This document shows, piece by piece, positions 11,044 through 21,560 of a DNA stretch of 56,260 bases (the stretch's first letter is position 1; every line of letters begins with the position of its first letter). Origin of the DNA: Mycobacterium nebraskense (GTDB lineage Bacteria > Actinomycetota > Actinomycetes > Mycobacteriales > Mycobacteriaceae); the NCBI RefSeq assembly GCF_002102255.1, contig NZ_LQPH01000071.1:1-56260 (forward strand). Direction: 5' to 3'. The notes under the pieces are model-generated. The model did no database searches, was not told the DNA's origin, and saw only the letters and a program-made list of their open reading frames with translations. Both the position numbers and the translations under genes were made by a program.

Positions 11044-12307
11044 GTGCTTTCTCCTTGCTCGCAGTCGCCAGGGACTTCATCGGCAGCGGCGGTGTCGGGA
11101 ATACCGGTGTGGAGGTCTCTCCGGCCGGGAGTTGCTTGGCCTGGCGGCGGAGCTGTCGCTCCAGCGCACGAATACCGGGCGCGCTGAACGGTTTTCGCAG
11201 CAACAGCACCAGTGCCGTGGCGAACACGATGCTGCTGACCACCAGCAACGGGGTCCAATGCGCGTAGCCCTGGTTCTGCAGCGTGCGAATCACCGCCGCG
11301 ATCAGCACCCAGACCAGCGAGGCCGGGATCAGCAGCTTCCAGCCGAGCCCCATGAACTGGTCGTAGCGCAGCCGAGGCAATGAGGCCCGCAGCCAGAAGT
11401 AGATGAACAGGAAGGTCCACATCTTGGCCGTGAACCAGAGCACCGGCCACCACCCGGTGTTGGCGCCGGCCCACATGTCGATCGGCCATGGCGCATGCCA
11501 GCCACCAAAGAACAACACGGTGGCCAGCGACGAAACCGTCATCATGTTGACGTACTCGGCCAGCATGAACATCGCGAACTTCAGCGACGAGTACTCGGTG
11601 TGGAATCCGGCGACCAGCTCACCCTCGGCCTCGGGCAAATCGAATGGCGCCCGGTTGGTTTCACCGACCATGGAGATCAGGTAGATCACGAACGACGGCA
11701 GCAGCAGGAATACGTACCAGACCCGGTCTTGCGCGGCCACGATCTGCGATGTCGACATGGTGCCGGCGTAGAGGAACACCGCCGCGAACGACAGCCCCAT
11801 CGCCACCTCATAGGAGATGACCTGGGCGGTGGAGCGCACCCCGCCGAGCAGAGGGTAGGTGGACCCGGACGCCCAGCCGCCGAGCACGATTCCGTACACG
11901 CCGATCGCCGACAGCCCCAGGATGAAGAGCACCGCGACCGGAAGATCGGTGAGTTGGAGCGGTGTGCGGTGGCCGAACACCGAGACCACCGGGCCGAACG
12001 GGATGAAGGCGAAGGCGGTGAACGCGGGGATGGTGGAGATGACCGGCGCCGCGAAGTAGACGAACTTGTCGACGCCGCCCGGGGTGATGGTTTCCTTGAG
12101 CGCCAACTTGATTCCGTCGGCCAGGCTCTGCAGGACGCCCCACGGTCCCGCCCGGTTGGGCCCGGGGCGCAGCTGCATCCAGCCGAGGATCTTGCGTTCG
12201 AGCAGGATCGCGACCAGCACGTTGAGCATGAGGAACACGAAGATGGCCAGCGCCTTGCCCAGCACCAGCCACCAGGTGTCGTGTCCGAAGGCGGTCAAAC
12301 CGGTCAT
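11036..12307 (-). CDS. nuoH: NADH-quinone oxidoreductase subunit H
   Basis: 423 residues from ATG 12307, which overlaps the nuoG stop as ATGA; the frame is open further upstream inside nuoG. The subunit forms the quinone-binding heel of the membrane arm. Motifs: [38 protein letters not shown] with the conserved acidic loop, and [17 protein letters not shown]-terminal basic extension of about 50 residues ([15 protein letters not shown]) is typical of mycobacteria. Confidence 0.95.
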   Translation of the reverse strand: MTGLTAFGHDTWWLVLGKALAIFVFLMLNVLVAILLERKILGWMQLRPGPNRAGPWGVLQSLADGIKLALKETITPGGVDKFVYFAAPVISTIPAFTAFAFIPFGPVVSVFGHRTPLQLTDLPVAVLFILGLSAIGVYGIVLGGWASGSTYPLLGGVRSTAQVISYEVAMGLSFAAVFLYAGTMSTSQIVAAQDRVWYVFLLLPSFVIYLISMVGETNRAPFDLPEAEGELVAGFHTEYSSLKFAMFMLAEYVNMMTVSSLATVLFFGGWHAPWPIDMWAGANTGWWPVLWFTAKMWTFLFIYFWLRASLPRLRYDQFMGLGWKLLIPASLVWVLIAAVIRTLQNQGYAHWTPLLVVSSIVFATALVLLLRKPFSAPGIRALERQLRRQAKQLPAGETSTPVFPTPPLPMKSLATASKEKARG

Positions 12308-14730
12308 GAATGCACTCCGATTTTCACTGTGCTGCCCAGCGTTACGCCCAGCTGCCGGTGTACGGCCGAACCCGGCGAGTTCAGCGGAAGCCACACCACC
12401 CGGTCGGGCATGTCGGTGATGATCAGCGGCAGGCTGATCGATCCGCGCGGCGTACTGATGGTGACCGCGTCACCGTCGGCGGCGCCGATCTCGGCCGCCG
12501 TGTCGGCCGACAGCCGCACCGCGGGTGTGCGCGCGGTGCCGGCCAGATGCGGTTCGCCGTCTTGCATTCGGCCGTTGTCCAGCAGCATCCGCCAGCCGGT
12601 CAACACAGCTTGTCCCTTTTCAGGCCCTGGCCGGGCCTGGTCCGCCTGCGGGGTCGCGACGGCGGGCCCGGCGGCCCAGTCGCCGTCCCAGGTGCCCAGC
12701 GCGGACAGCTCCGCGCGGGCCGCTTCGACAGTCGACAGCCCCAGATAAACGCCCATTTCGTCGGCCAGCGCGTCGAGCACCTGGTGGTCGGATTGGCTGG
12801 CTTGCTGGGCGCTACCGCGCAGGGCCGGTTCGAACGGGCGATAGCGGCCCTCCCAGTTGACGAAAGCGCCGGCCTTCTGCGTCGTCGGTGCGACCGGAAA
12901 CACGACGTCGGCACGCTCGGTCACCGCGCTGTGCCGCAGTTCCAGGCTGACCACGAACCCGGCCGCGTCCAGCGCGGCCAGCACGGCTTCGGGGTCGGCG
13001 AAGTCGTCGGGTTCGACACCGCCGACCAGCAAGGCGCCCAGCGTCCCGTCGGCAGCGGCGGCCAGGATGCCGTCGACGTCACGCCCACCGGCGGAAGGCA
13101 ATTCGGAGACGTGCCACGCCGCGGCGATCTGCGCGCGGGCGGTCTCGTCGGCAAGTGGGCGGCCACCCGGCAGCAGGGCGGGCAGCGCGCCGGCCTCCAG
13201 CGCCCCACGCTCGCCGGCCCGGCGCGGCACCCACGCCAGCCGCGCCCCGGTGGCGTCGGCGAGCCGGGCAGCGGCGGACAATCCGCCGGGCACGGTGGCC
13301 AGGCGCTCCCCGACCATGATGACCGCGCCGGGAGAGGACAGCAGGTCGCCCACCTCGCCGGTGGTCAGCCCGTCCAGCGCCGCAGCTTCAGCCCCCGGAA
13401 CGGTTTTGATGAGCCGTCCGGACATCTTCACCAGTGCCCGGGTGGCGAACGGCGCAACCGCATACACCGGTAGCCGGTGCTTGCGGGCGGCCTTGCGCAG
13501 CCGCAGGAACACGATGGGCGACTCGTCTTCCGGCTCGAACCCGACCAGCACCACCACCGGCGCCGATTCCAGATCGGAATAGCTGACGTCGCGCCGGCCG
13601 GCGATGCGCGACGCCAGGAAGTCGGCCTCCTCGGCCGAGTTCGGGCGCGCGCGGAAGTCGATGTCGTTGCTGTCCAACACGATTCGGGCGAACTTGGAGT
13701 ACGCGTAGGCGTCTTCCAAGGTGGCCCGCCCACCGACCAGCACCCCCGTACGCCCGCGGGCCGCATCGAGTCCCCGAATCGCCGTCGCCATCGCGTGCGA
13801 CCACGACGCGGGCACCAGTGCGCCGTCAGCGTCGCGGATCAGGGGAGTGGTGATCAGGTCGTGCTGGGTCGCGTAGGTGAACGCCCACCGGCCCTTGTCG
13901 CAGTTCCACTCCTCGTTGACCTCGGGGTCGTCGCCGGCCAGTCGGCGCAGCACCTTGCCGCGCCGGTGGTCGGTGCGCTGTGCGCACCCGGACGCGCAGT
14001 GTTCGCAGACGCTGGGGCTGGACACCAGGTCGAAGGGGCGGGCCCGGAAGCGGTAGGCGGTTCCGGTCAGCGCGCCCACCGGGCAGATCTGCACCGTGTT
14101 GCCCGAGAAGTACGAGTCGAACGGCTCATTGGCGTAGATCCCGACCTGCTGCAGGGCGCCCCGCTCCTGCATGTCGATGAAAATGTCGCCGGCGATCTGC
14201 TCGGAGAACCGCGTGCAACGGGCGCACAGGATGCAGCGCTCACGGTCCAGCAGTACCTGGGCGGAGATGTTGATCGGCTTGGCGAACGTGCGTTTGACGT
14301 CGGTGAAGCGAGAATCCGCGCGGCCGTTGGACATCGCCTGGTTCTGCAGCGGGCACTCGCCACCCTTGTCGCACATCGGGCAATCCAGCGGATGGTTGAT
14401 GAGCAGCAACTCCATCACACCGTGCTGGGCTTTGTCGGCGGCCTCCGACGTGAGCTGCGTGCGCACGACCATGTCGTCGGTGGCGACGGTGGTGCACGAC
14501 GCCATCGGCTTGCGTTGCCCCTCAACCTCGACCAGGCACTGCCGGCATGCGCCGACCGGCTCGAGCAGCGGGTGGTCGCAGAACCGCGGGATCTGGATGC
14601 CCATCAACTCGGCCGCGCGGATCACCAATGTGCCCTTGGGCACGCTGATTTCGTTGTCGTCGATGGTCAACGTCACCATGTCCGGCGGACGCACCTCGTC
14701 GCCGGTTTGAGTCTTGGCGGCCTGGGTCAT
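12304..14730 (-). CDS. nuoG: NADH-quinone oxidoreductase subunit G
   Basis: 808 residues from ATG 14730, with AAGGAG about 8 bases upstream deciding the start over an open frame to 14778. The N-terminal [2Fe-2S] ferredoxin fold ([21 protein letters not shown] with a later Cys) is followed by the His/Cys cluster ([17 protein letters not shown]), the [10 protein letters not shown] and ICPVGALT motifs, and a molybdopterin-oxidoreductase-type domain with CEHCASGC. It carries electrons from NuoF to NuoI in the peripheral arm. The C-terminal domain (PRGSISLPL) is the molydop-binding type. It overlaps nuoH by 4 bases. Confidence 0.95.
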   Translation of the reverse strand: MTQAAKTQTGDEVRPPDMVTLTIDDNEISVPKGTLVIRAAELMGIQIPRFCDHPLLEPVGACRQCLVEVEGQRKPMASCTTVATDDMVVRTQLTSEAADKAQHGVMELLLINHPLDCPMCDKGGECPLQNQAMSNGRADSRFTDVKRTFAKPINISAQVLLDRERCILCARCTRFSEQIAGDIFIDMQERGALQQVGIYANEPFDSYFSGNTVQICPVGALTGTAYRFRARPFDLVSSPSVCEHCASGCAQRTDHRRGKVLRRLAGDDPEVNEEWNCDKGRWAFTYATQHDLITTPLIRDADGALVPASWSHAMATAIRGLDAARGRTGVLVGGRATLEDAYAYSKFARIVLDSNDIDFRARPNSAEEADFLASRIAGRRDVSYSDLESAPVVVLVGFEPEDESPIVFLRLRKAARKHRLPVYAVAPFATRALVKMSGRLIKTVPGAEAAALDGLTTGEVGDLLSSPGAVIMVGERLATVPGGLSAAARLADATGARLAWVPRRAGERGALEAGALPALLPGGRPLADETARAQIAAAWHVSELPSAGGRDVDGILAAAADGTLGALLVGGVEPDDFADPEAVLAALDAAGFVVSLELRHSAVTERADVVFPVAPTTQKAGAFVNWEGRYRPFEPALRGSAQQASQSDHQVLDALADEMGVYLGLSTVEAARAELSALGTWDGDWAAGPAVATPQADQARPGPEKGQAVLTGWRMLLDNGRMQDGEPHLAGTARTPAVRLSADTAAEIGAADGDAVTISTPRGSISLPLIITDMPDRVVWLPLNSPGSAVHRQLGVTLGSTVKIGVHS

Positions 14731-14746
14731 GAGCGCCGCTCCTTCC

Positions 14747-14798
14747 CCCACAAGTGGGTGGTGCCCCCACCCCCGCAAGTGGGTGGTGCCCCCACTGC
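14747..14798. repeat. tandem short hairpin repeat between nuoF and nuoG
   Basis: Two near-identical units of about 25 bases lie head to tail. Each has the form CC(A/G)CAAGTGGGTGGTGCCCCC, and the first contains the small perfect hairpin CCCAC-AA-GTGGG. They occupy most of the 97-base nuoF-nuoG gap, the widest intergenic gap in the operon. Similar short GC-rich repeats are scattered in non-tuberculous mycobacterial genomes, by recollection. Confidence 0.7.
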
Positions 14799-14826
14799 AT
14801 CGTCGCCGGTGCGTGTCATTCGGGCA

Positions 14827-16155
14827 TCATGCCTTTCCGTTCGGCGTCAGCATGGAGTCTCGGGGGTCGAACGGGCATCCACCGCCTTCGACGTGAGCCA
14901 CGTATTCGTCACGGAAGTACTCGATCGACGACATCACCGGGCTGGCGGCACCATCGCCCAACGCGCAGAACGCCTTTCCCAAGATCGAATCCGAGATATC
15001 CAACAGCTTGTCGATGTCCTCGGGAGTGCCCTTGCCGGTTTCCAGCCGCTCGTAGATCTTGTCCAGCCAGAAGGTCCCCTCCCGGCATGGTGTGCACTTG
15101 CCGCACGACTCGTGCTTGTAGAAGTACGTCCAACGCTGCACCGCGCGCACCACGCAGGTGGTCTCGTCGAAGATCTCCAGCGCCTTGGTGCCCAGCATCG
15201 ACCCGACCCCGCCCACACCCTCGTAGTCCAACGGCACGTCGAGGTGCTCGTCGGTGAGCAGGGGGGTGGACGACCCGCCGGGCGTCCAGAATTTGAGCCG
15301 GTGCCCGGCCCGCACCCCGCCGGCGTAGGCGAGCAACTCGCGCAGCGTGATACCCAGCGGGGCCTCGTACTGGCCCGGGCGGGCGACATGCCCGGACAGC
15401 GAATACAGCGTGAAGCCAGGGGATTTCTCGCTGCCCATCGACCGGAACCACTCGACGCCGTTGAGGATGATGGACGGCACGCTGGCAATCGTCTCGACGT
15501 TGTTGATCACCGTGGGGCAGCCGTAGAGCCCCGCCACCGCGGGGAACGGCGGCCGGAGCCGCGGCTGGCCGCGCCGGCCTTCCAGCGAATCGAGCAGCGC
15601 GGTTTCCTCTCCGCAGATGTAGGCGCCGGCGCCGGCATGCACCACCAGCTCCAGGTCGAAACCCGAGCCGTTGATGTCGCGGCCCAGGTACCCGGCGGCG
15701 TAGGCCTCGGCCACCGCGTTCTGCAGGCGGCGCAACACCGGGAGCACTTCCCCGCGCACGTAGATGAACGCGTGGCTGGCCCGGATCGCGTAGGCGGCGA
15801 TGATGACGCCCTCGACGAGCACGTGCGGCGTCGCCAGCATCAACGGAATGTCTTTGCACGTACCGGGTTCCGACTCGTCGGCGTTGACCACCAGGTAGTG
15901 CGGCTTGGCGGCCGCGCCGGTGTCGCCCTGCGGGATGAACGACCACTTGGTTCCGGTCGAGAAGCCGGCGCCGCCCCGCCCGCGCAACCCGGAATCCTTG
16001 ACGGTGGCAATTACGTCGTCGGGCGCCATGGATAGCGCCTTCCTCATGGCCTCGTAGCCATCGTGACGACGGTAGGTCTCAAGGGTCCAGGACTCGGGGT
16101 CGTCCCAGAAGCGGCTGATGACTGGGGTGAGAGGCGTGGCCTGAGAGCTTGTCAT
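14827..16155 (-). CDS. nuoF: NADH-quinone oxidoreductase subunit F (NADH/FMN-binding)
   Basis: 442 residues from ATG 16155. The FMN/NADH-binding subunit where hydride enters complex I. The glycine-rich GLRGRGGAGFSTGTKWS at about residues 53-70 and the flavin-site YLVVNADESEPGT are intact. The C-terminal 4Fe-4S motif is SCGKCTPCREGT plus a later Cys (FCALGDGA). Start codon overlaps the nuoE stop by 4 bases. Confidence 0.96.
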   Translation of the reverse strand: MTSSQATPLTPVISRFWDDPESWTLETYRRHDGYEAMRKALSMAPDDVIATVKDSGLRGRGGAGFSTGTKWSFIPQGDTGAAAKPHYLVVNADESEPGTCKDIPLMLATPHVLVEGVIIAAYAIRASHAFIYVRGEVLPVLRRLQNAVAEAYAAGYLGRDINGSGFDLELVVHAGAGAYICGEETALLDSLEGRRGQPRLRPPFPAVAGLYGCPTVINNVETIASVPSIILNGVEWFRSMGSEKSPGFTLYSLSGHVARPGQYEAPLGITLRELLAYAGGVRAGHRLKFWTPGGSSTPLLTDEHLDVPLDYEGVGGVGSMLGTKALEIFDETTCVVRAVQRWTYFYKHESCGKCTPCREGTFWLDKIYERLETGKGTPEDIDKLLDISDSILGKAFCALGDGAASPVMSSIEYFRDEYVAHVEGGGCPFDPRDSMLTPNGKA

Positions 16156-16910
16156 GACTGGCTTTCTGGGGGAGTCGGCGCCTGCATGCCGAGTTCCTTG
16201 GCCACCTTCAGTCCGGCCAAGGTGGCCTCACCCGCGCCGCCCTGGCCTTGGTCGGGCCGCTGGTCGGGCAGGCCGGCCAGAATGCGCGAGGTCTCGCGGA
16301 AGACGCACAGCGGGGCACCGCGCGTGGGCGGCTTGGGCGTGCCCGAGCGCAGGGAGTCGACGAGCTCGCGGGCCGACTCCGGTGTCTGGTTGTCGAAGAA
16401 TTCCCAGTTGACCATCACCACCGGCGCGTAATCGCAGGCGGCGTTGCACTCGATGTGTTGCAGGGTGACCGAGCCATCTGAGGTGGTCTCGTCGTTGCCG
16501 ATGCCCAAATGCTCCTTCAGGGCGTCGAATACGGCGTCGCCGCCCATGACGGCGCACAGCGTGTTGGTGCAGACACCGACCAGGTAGTCGCCGGTGGGTC
16601 CGCGTCGGTACATCGTGTAGAAGCTCGCCACCGCCGACACCTCGGCGCCCGTCAGTCCCAGCTGCTCGCCGCAGAACTCCAAACCCGCCGGCGTCAGGTA
16701 GGAGTCCTCGGCCTGCACCAGGTGCAGCAACGGCAACAGCGCCGAGCGCTTGTTGGGGTAGCGGCCGATGATTTCCTTGGCGTCGACTTCCAGCCGTGCC
16801 CGCACCTCCGGTGAATACGATTGCGGCGCACCCTCGACGACGAACGCGTTGGGTTCGTCGGGCGGTGGTCCGAGCCGGATGAAGACCGGCTGTCCTTGCG
16901 GGCCGGTCAT
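16152..16910 (-). CDS. nuoE: NADH-quinone oxidoreductase subunit E ([2Fe-2S])
   Basis: 252 residues from ATG 16910, which makes an ATGA overlap with nuoD; the frame is open upstream to 16985. Thioredoxin-like [2Fe-2S] protein with ligands in [11 protein letters not shown] and [11 protein letters not shown]. It works with NuoF in the NADH-oxidising module. A C-terminal tail of about 70 residues rich in Gly/Gln/Ala is a mycobacterial feature. Confidence 0.95.
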   Translation of the reverse strand: MTGPQGQPVFIRLGPPPDEPNAFVVEGAPQSYSPEVRARLEVDAKEIIGRYPNKRSALLPLLHLVQAEDSYLTPAGLEFCGEQLGLTGAEVSAVASFYTMYRRGPTGDYLVGVCTNTLCAVMGGDAVFDALKEHLGIGNDETTSDGSVTLQHIECNAACDYAPVVMVNWEFFDNQTPESARELVDSLRSGTPKPPTRGAPLCVFRETSRILAGLPDQRPDQGQGGAGEATLAGLKVAKELGMQAPTPPESQS

Positions 16911-18235
16911 CGGTCCACCCCACCCATGACCGGGTCGATGCTGGCGACCGCGGTGATCAGGTCGGCCACCATTCCGCCCTCGCACATCGCGGCGACCGAC
17001 TGCAGGTTGGTGAACGACGGGTCGCGATAGTGCACCCGGTAGGGGCGGGTACCCCCGTCGCTCACCATGTGCACGCCCAGCTCCCCGCGCGGCGACTCCA
17101 CCGCGGTGTAGACCTGGCCGGCCGGAACCCGAATGCCCTCGGTGACCAGCTTGAAGTGGTGGATCAATGCCTCCATCGAGCTGCCCATGATCTTGGCGAT
17201 GTGCTCGGGTGAGTTACCCATGCCGTCCGGGCCGACCTTCAAGTCGGCCGGCCAGGCGATCTTGCGGTCCTCGACCATGGTCGGGCCCGGCTTCAACTTG
17301 TCCAGACACTGCTCGACGATCTTGATCGACTCCCACATCTCCTTGACGCGAATCATGTAGCGCCCGTAAGCATCACATGTGTCCGCGGTGATCACGTCGA
17401 ATTCGTAGTTTTCATATCCGCAGTAAGGTTCGCTCTTGCGCAGGTCGTGCGGCAACCCGGTGGCACGCAGGATCGGCCCGGTGATGCCCAGCGCCATGCA
17501 GCCGGTCAGGTCCAGGTAGCCGACGTCCTGGGTGCGGGCCTTCCAGATGGCGTTTTCGTTGAGCAGATCGCCCATTTCGCGCAGCACCTGGCGCAGCGGC
17601 TTGAGGGCTTCGGTGATGTCGGACTCCGCGCCCGGCGGCAGGTCCTGCGCCACGCCTCCCGGCCGGATGTAGGCGCTGTTCATCCGCAACCCGGAAATCT
17701 TCTCGAACAGGGTCAGGACGATCTCGCGGCCGCGGAAACCGACGAACATCGGGGTCATGGCGCCTAATTCCATGCCGCCGGTGGCCAGCGCGACCAGGTG
17801 CGAGGAGATCCGGTTGAGTTCCATCATCATCACCCGGATGACGTTGACCCGCTCCGGTATCTGATCGGTGATGCCGAGCAGTTTCTCCACGCCCAGGCAG
17901 TACGCGGTCTCGTTGAAAAACGGTGACAGGTAATCCATCCGGGTCACGAAGGTGACGCCCTGGGTCCAGTAGCGGTATTCGAGGTTCTTTTCGATCCCGG
18001 TGTGCAGGTAGCCGATTCCGCAGCGGACCTCGGTGACCGTTTCGCCCTCGATCTCGAGGATCAGCCGCAGCACCCCGTGCGTGGAGGGGTGCTGCGGCCC
18101 CATGTTGACGACGATCCGTTCGCCGGGGTCCGCTTTGCGCGCGGCGTCGACGATCTGGTCCCAGTCCTGGCCGCCGGCGACCAAGACGGTCTCACCGGCG
18201 CCACCATCGTGCGTCGAGTCAGTGATTGTGCTCAT
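16907..18235 (-). CDS. nuoD: NADH-quinone oxidoreductase subunit D
   Basis: 442 residues from ATG 18235. The 49-kDa-type subunit lining the quinone pocket, related to the large subunit of NiFe hydrogenases but lacking the nickel cysteines. The quinone-site histidine motif is in [15 protein letters not shown]. Another family block is [14 protein letters not shown]. It shares one base with the nuoC stop (TGATG). Confidence 0.96.
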   Translation of the reverse strand: MSTITDSTHDGGAGETVLVAGGQDWDQIVDAARKADPGERIVVNMGPQHPSTHGVLRLILEIEGETVTEVRCGIGYLHTGIEKNLEYRYWTQGVTFVTRMDYLSPFFNETAYCLGVEKLLGITDQIPERVNVIRVMMMELNRISSHLVALATGGMELGAMTPMFVGFRGREIVLTLFEKISGLRMNSAYIRPGGVAQDLPPGAESDITEALKPLRQVLREMGDLLNENAIWKARTQDVGYLDLTGCMALGITGPILRATGLPHDLRKSEPYCGYENYEFDVITADTCDAYGRYMIRVKEMWESIKIVEQCLDKLKPGPTMVEDRKIAWPADLKVGPDGMGNSPEHIAKIMGSSMEALIHHFKLVTEGIRVPAGQVYTAVESPRGELGVHMVSDGGTRPYRVHYRDPSFTNLQSVAAMCEGGMVADLITAVASIDPVMGGVDR

Positions 18236-18942
18236 CAGTTGTACGCTCTCCGCTCGTCGGGCGGGGGTATCTGCGCTCCCTTGTATTCCACCGGGATGCC
18301 GCCCAGGGGATAGTCCTTGCGTTGCGGATGGCCATGCCAGTCGTCGGGCATCTCGATGCGGGTCAGCGACGGGTGTCCGTCGAAAATGATGCCGAAGAAG
18401 TCGTAGGTTTCGCGCTCGTGCCAGTCGCTGGTCGGGTAGACCCCGTACAGCGAGGGGATGCGCGGATCACCGTCCGGCGCAGCCACTTCCAGGCGGACGC
18501 GACGATTGTGCGTGATCGACTGCAACGGGTACACCGCGTGCAGTTCGCAACCTGTCTCGTGGGGGTAGTGCACCCCGCTGACGCCCAGGCACATCTCGAA
18601 ACGCAGCTCCGGCTCGTCGCGAAGGTGCTTTGCCACCCGGGGGAGTGCCTCGCGGCGCACGTGCAGGGTCAGCTCGTCGCGGTACACCACGACTTTTTCT
18701 ATAGCGTCGGAGAATTCGACGTCGGTGTTTTTGAGCGCCTGGGCCAGTTTGTCGACCACGTCATCGAAGTAGCCGCCGTAGGGCCGGGGGCTGCTGCCCG
18801 GGAGCGTGACCTCACGCACCAGACGCCCGTAGCCGGACGTGTCGCCCGAGCCCTTGGCGCCGAACATGCCGCGGCGCACGTCGATCACTTCTTCGTCGGC
18901 CTGGCTGATTGCCTCTTTGGGGTCTTGGTCCGGCGAGCTCAT
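18235..18942 (-). CDS. nuoC: NADH-quinone oxidoreductase subunit C
   Basis: 235 residues from ATG 18942, overlapping the nuoB stop by 4 bases; the open frame to 19410 is a shadow over nuoB. The 30-kDa-type subunit with the signature [19 protein letters not shown] followed by the basic RKDYPLGG segment. It is separate from NuoD, unlike the fused NuoCD of E. coli. Structural partner of NuoB and NuoD in the connecting module. Confidence 0.95.
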   Translation of the reverse strand: MSSPDQDPKEAISQADEEVIDVRRGMFGAKGSGDTSGYGRLVREVTLPGSSPRPYGGYFDDVVDKLAQALKNTDVEFSDAIEKVVVYRDELTLHVRREALPRVAKHLRDEPELRFEMCLGVSGVHYPHETGCELHAVYPLQSITHNRRVRLEVAAPDGDPRIPSLYGVYPTSDWHERETYDFFGIIFDGHPSLTRIEMPDDWHGHPQRKDYPLGGIPVEYKGAQIPPPDERRAYN

Positions 18943-19493
18943 CGCAGCAGCCCGCGCATCTCGATCGTGGGCCTGGCCGACAGCGCCGCCTGCTCGGCCT
19001 CGGCGATGGCTTCTTCGCGGTTGACGCCCAGCGGCATCTCTTGAATCTTCTCGTGCAGCTTGAGGATTGCGTGCAGCAACATCTCCGGGCGCGGCGGGCA
19101 ACCGGGCAGGTAGATGTCCACCGGAACCACGTGGTCCACGCCCTGCACGATCGCGTAGTTGTTGAACATCCCGCCGGACGACGCGCACACGCCCATGGCC
19201 AGCACCCACTTCGGCTCGCCCATCTGGTCGTAGATCTGGCGCAGCACCGGTGCCATCTTCTGGCTCACCCGCCCGGCCACGATCATCAGATCCGCCTGCC
19301 GCGGCGTCGCCGAGAACCGCTCCATGCCGAACCGCGCGATGTCGAATCTTGGCCCGGCCGTTGCCATCATCTCGATGGCACAGCAGGCCAACCCGAACGT
19401 CGCCGGCCACAACGAGTTCTTGCGGACATAGCCGGCCACCTTCTCGACCGTTGACAGCAGAATCCCACCGGGCAGCTGTTCCTCGAGACCCAC
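18939..19493 (-). CDS. nuoB: NADH-quinone oxidoreductase subunit B (cluster N2)
   Basis: 184 residues from GTG 19493 ([17 protein letters not shown]). It holds the N2 4Fe-4S cluster that reduces quinone: tandem cysteines in [11 protein letters not shown], a third in [13 protein letters not shown] and a fourth in [13 protein letters not shown]. Length and sequence look very close to M. tuberculosis NuoB as I recall it. Seven bases separate it from nuoA. Confidence 0.97.
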   Translation of the reverse strand: MGLEEQLPGGILLSTVEKVAGYVRKNSLWPATFGLACCAIEMMATAGPRFDIARFGMERFSATPRQADLMIVAGRVSQKMAPVLRQIYDQMGEPKWVLAMGVCASSGGMFNNYAIVQGVDHVVPVDIYLPGCPPRPEMLLHAILKLHEKIQEMPLGVNREEAIAEAEQAALSARPTIEMRGLLR

Positions 19494-19500
19494 GTCTACC

Positions 19501-19965
19501 TCAATCCCACGTCAGGCCGCCGCGGCGCCACACATAGGCGTACGCCACAAAGACCGTGAGCATGAACACCACCATCTCGACCAACGCGAACGTTCCCAGC
19601 GCGTCGTAACTGACCGCCCAGGGATACAAGAACACGATTTCGATGTCGAAGACGATAAAAAGCATTGCGGTCAGGTAATACTTCACCGGGAACCGCTGCC
19701 CGGGCGTCGCATGCGGGCCACTCACCGACGTTTCCGTGGGCTCGATGCCGCATTCGTATGGGGCCATCTTCGACTTGTTGTAGCGCGACGGGCCGGCCAG
19801 GCTCGCGATGGCAACCGATCCCACGGCAAAGGCCGCGGCTATCGCTCCGAGCACCAGGATGGGTATGTAGACGTTCAACTGGCTCCAAGATCTCCTCGTA
19901 CGGGCCGCCGGTGCGGCGGCCGGGCGGGGGCCGGGCTGCTGTGACATACCCGGGCCGCGGGCCAT
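19501..19965 (-). CDS. nuoA: NADH-quinone oxidoreductase subunit A, with probable N-terminal extension
   Basis: Three-helix membrane subunit; signatures [18 protein letters not shown] and [11 protein letters not shown] are intact. The N-terminus of M. tuberculosis NuoA ([10 protein letters not shown]) aligns with codons from TTG 19878. The ATG at 19965 is preferred because GGAGGT lies 7 bases upstream of it (19973-19978), a strong ribosome site, giving 154 residues with an extra 29-residue Pro/Ala/Arg leader ([12 protein letters not shown]...). The TTG alternative has only a close GGAG 4 bases away. First gene of the nuo operon. Confidence 0.88.
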   Translation of the reverse strand: MARGPGMSQQPGPRPAAAPAARTRRSWSQLNVYIPILVLGAIAAAFAVGSVAIASLAGPSRYNKSKMAPYECGIEPTETSVSGPHATPGQRFPVKYYLTAMLFIVFDIEIVFLYPWAVSYDALGTFALVEMVVFMLTVFVAYAYVWRRGGLTWD

Positions 19966-19978
19966 CACAGTGACCTCC

Positions 19979-20150
19979 ACAACATAGCGTCGCGAAGACG
20001 AGGGTGTTTTGTCGGGGTGGGGGTATTCGTTTCGTTTTTGTGTCGCCGCAACCGGGCAGCTCGTGGCCGCGTGCGGCCGGCGTCGCATCAAGGGGGGCTT
20101 CGCGCCCGCCGGTGGGGCGGTGATCGCGGTATTACCGCAGCTAGAAAGCG
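19979..20150 (-). promoter_or_regulatory. nuo operon upstream region with small dyads
   Basis: The 170 bases between the receiver gene and nuoA contain no gene and most likely carry the nuo promoter or leader. A perfect dyad GCGGTA-T-TACCGC lies at 20126-20138, and GCTAG-6-CTAGC follows at about 20140-20155, overlapping the end of the receiver gene. No convincing -10/-35 pair was identified, and the upstream gene points the same way, so read-through is possible. Confidence 0.4.
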
Positions 20151-20564
20151 CTAGCGAGTGGGCGTGCGGAGCAGTCCGAGCACCGTGCGGCCGAGGACGA
20201 TGGGATCCAGGGGATGCGGCACCGCGGCCTCGGCCCGCGACCAGTTGGCCAGCCAGGCGTCGTCCGGGCGGCCGGTGAGCACCAGGATCGGCGGGCACGT
20301 CGCGAGTTCGTCTTTGAGTTGTTTGGCGATTCCCATGCCGCCGGTGGGCGTGGCCTCCCCGTCGAGAATGGCCAAGTCGATGCCGCCCTCGTCCATCTGC
20401 CGCACCACCATCGGGGCGGTCGCCACCTCGAGGTAGGTCAGCTCGGGCAGGTCCGGATGCAGATGCTTGCCCAGCGCCCGGATCACTTGTTCGCGGGTTT
20501 TGGCGTTATCGCTGTAGACCAGGATCCGCAGGGCAACGCTGGATTCGGGGCTGGAGTCCGACAC
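20151..20564 (-). CDS. orphan receiver-domain protein (Rv3143-like)
   Basis: 137 residues from GTG 20564, a lone response-regulator receiver domain without output domain. Phosphoacceptor Asp68 (AILDGEATP), acidic Asp19 and Thr97 (LVLTG) are present, but the usual Lys before Pro is His117 (VPHPLDP). No sensor kinase is nearby. It lies directly upstream of nuoA on the same strand. In M. tuberculosis the corresponding Rv3143 was reported, as I recall, to interact with Nuo subunits, so a role in tuning complex I is plausible. Confidence 0.85.
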   Translation of the reverse strand: MSDSSPESSVALRILVYSDNAKTREQVIRALGKHLHPDLPELTYLEVATAPMVVRQMDEGGIDLAILDGEATPTGGMGIAKQLKDELATCPPILVLTGRPDDAWLANWSRAEAAVPHPLDPIVLGRTVLGLLRTPTR

Positions 20565-20594
20565 GGTGCAGATGCTACTGGTGTCGCGCCGGCT

Positions 20595-21131
20595 TTACTG
20601 GGCAGCCCGCGCGAAGACGGCTTCCGCCGCGGCCGTCGCCGTCGAGCCGATCATGCCGAGCCGGTTCCAGCCCAGGTCGAACTGGGTGCGATCGACCTTG
20701 GTCTGCCCGGCGATCCGAATCGAGCCGTCGTCGAGCTCGGTGATCGTGGCGGACAGTGGCAGCGGCGCGGTGACGCCTTTGATGGTGAAGGCGGCCCGGA
20801 GGTCGGCGGCTTTGCCTTTGGTCGGGTGCACCGCGGTGACGACGACGCTGATCTCATCGAAGCGTTCGACGTCGAAGAAGTCGGCCGAGCGCAGGTGCTT
20901 GTCGCGACGGCCGATCCCGGTGTCCAGGGACGCGGCGCGGATGTCGAGCCGGCCGAAAACCGCCCCCTTGCCCGTCAGTTGGCCGTCGCCGCTGAACTCG
21001 GTGAAGCGGCCCTTGACGTTCAGCAGGCCCCACATGTTTCTGACCTTGAAGGTGATGGTCGAGCGGTCCGGGACGAGGTTCCACACGCCGGCCAGGTCGG
21101 GATCGTTCAGAAGTGTTTCCAGAGTCGTCAT
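20595..21131 (-). CDS. YceI family protein
   Basis: About 178 residues from ATG 21131; ATG 21143 in frame is an alternative and neither has a strong ribosome site. YceI proteins form a lipocalin-like barrel that binds isoprenoid or amphiphilic molecules. Typical features here: LAGVWNLVPDRSTITFKV at the start, GRLDIRAASLDTGIGRRDKH, then ADFFDVERFDEI. No signal peptide, so cytoplasmic. It is 33 bases downstream of the NTF2-like gene and may be the last gene of the operon that starts at 29142. Confidence 0.82.
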   Translation of the reverse strand: MTTLETLLNDPDLAGVWNLVPDRSTITFKVRNMWGLLNVKGRFTEFSGDGQLTGKGAVFGRLDIRAASLDTGIGRRDKHLRSADFFDVERFDEISVVVTAVHPTKGKAADLRAAFTIKGVTAPLPLSATITELDDGSIRIAGQTKVDRTQFDLGWNRLGMIGSTATAAAEAVFARAAQ

Positions 21132-21164
21132 CGTCACCCCCATCTGTCGTGCCGAATCTAACGC

Positions 21165-21554
21165 CTAGTCCATCAATGGCGCGATCTCGGCGGGGTCGAA
21201 GTACTCGTCGATCCGGTCGAGCTCGCCGTTGCTGCCCACCCTGATCACGATGCAGACCCGCATCGAGATCGATTGGCCGGCATGGCCGGTGGCGTGCAGG
21301 ATGTGCTGCTGGACGAAGCCGCCCTCGAAGAATCGCCGGTCCAGAATTTCATAGCGGCGCTCGATGGTCGCGGTGATGAACCAGTCGATGACGCGTAGCG
21401 CGCGGGCCTTGCCGTCATTGCGGCGCGCGCCGACTCGCCAGACCGCGATGCCGTCGCTCCACATCCGGTCAACCGCCGCGAAGTCGCCCTTCTCGATCGC
21501 CGTGAACAGGCGGTCTGCCGCTTCGGCAACGATTTCCGCACTCGCAGCGGGCAT
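21165..21554 (-). CDS. NTF2-like / SnoaL-type protein
   Basis: 129 residues with the layout of the SnoaL/NTF2-like superfamily: N-terminal helices (AADRLFTAIEKGDFAAVDRMWSDG), a curved sheet, and the closing IDEYFDPAEIAPL motif common in limonene-epoxide-hydrolase-like and ketosteroid-isomerase-like proteins. The fold hosts many small isomerases and hydrolases; the reaction cannot be assigned. Six bases downstream of the DUF6285-like gene, in the putative catabolic operon. Confidence 0.75.
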   Translation of the reverse strand: MPAASAEIVAEAADRLFTAIEKGDFAAVDRMWSDGIAVWRVGARRNDGKARALRVIDWFITATIERRYEILDRRFFEGGFVQQHILHATGHAGQSISMRVCIVIRVGSNGELDRIDEYFDPAEIAPLMD

Positions 21555-21560
21555 GCGCTC

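Noticed and set aside
13477..16035. 852-codon open frame on the + strand across nuoG/nuoF
   Set aside because: Antisense shadow; it runs through the intergenic repeat and two well-identified nuo genes and shows no family motif.
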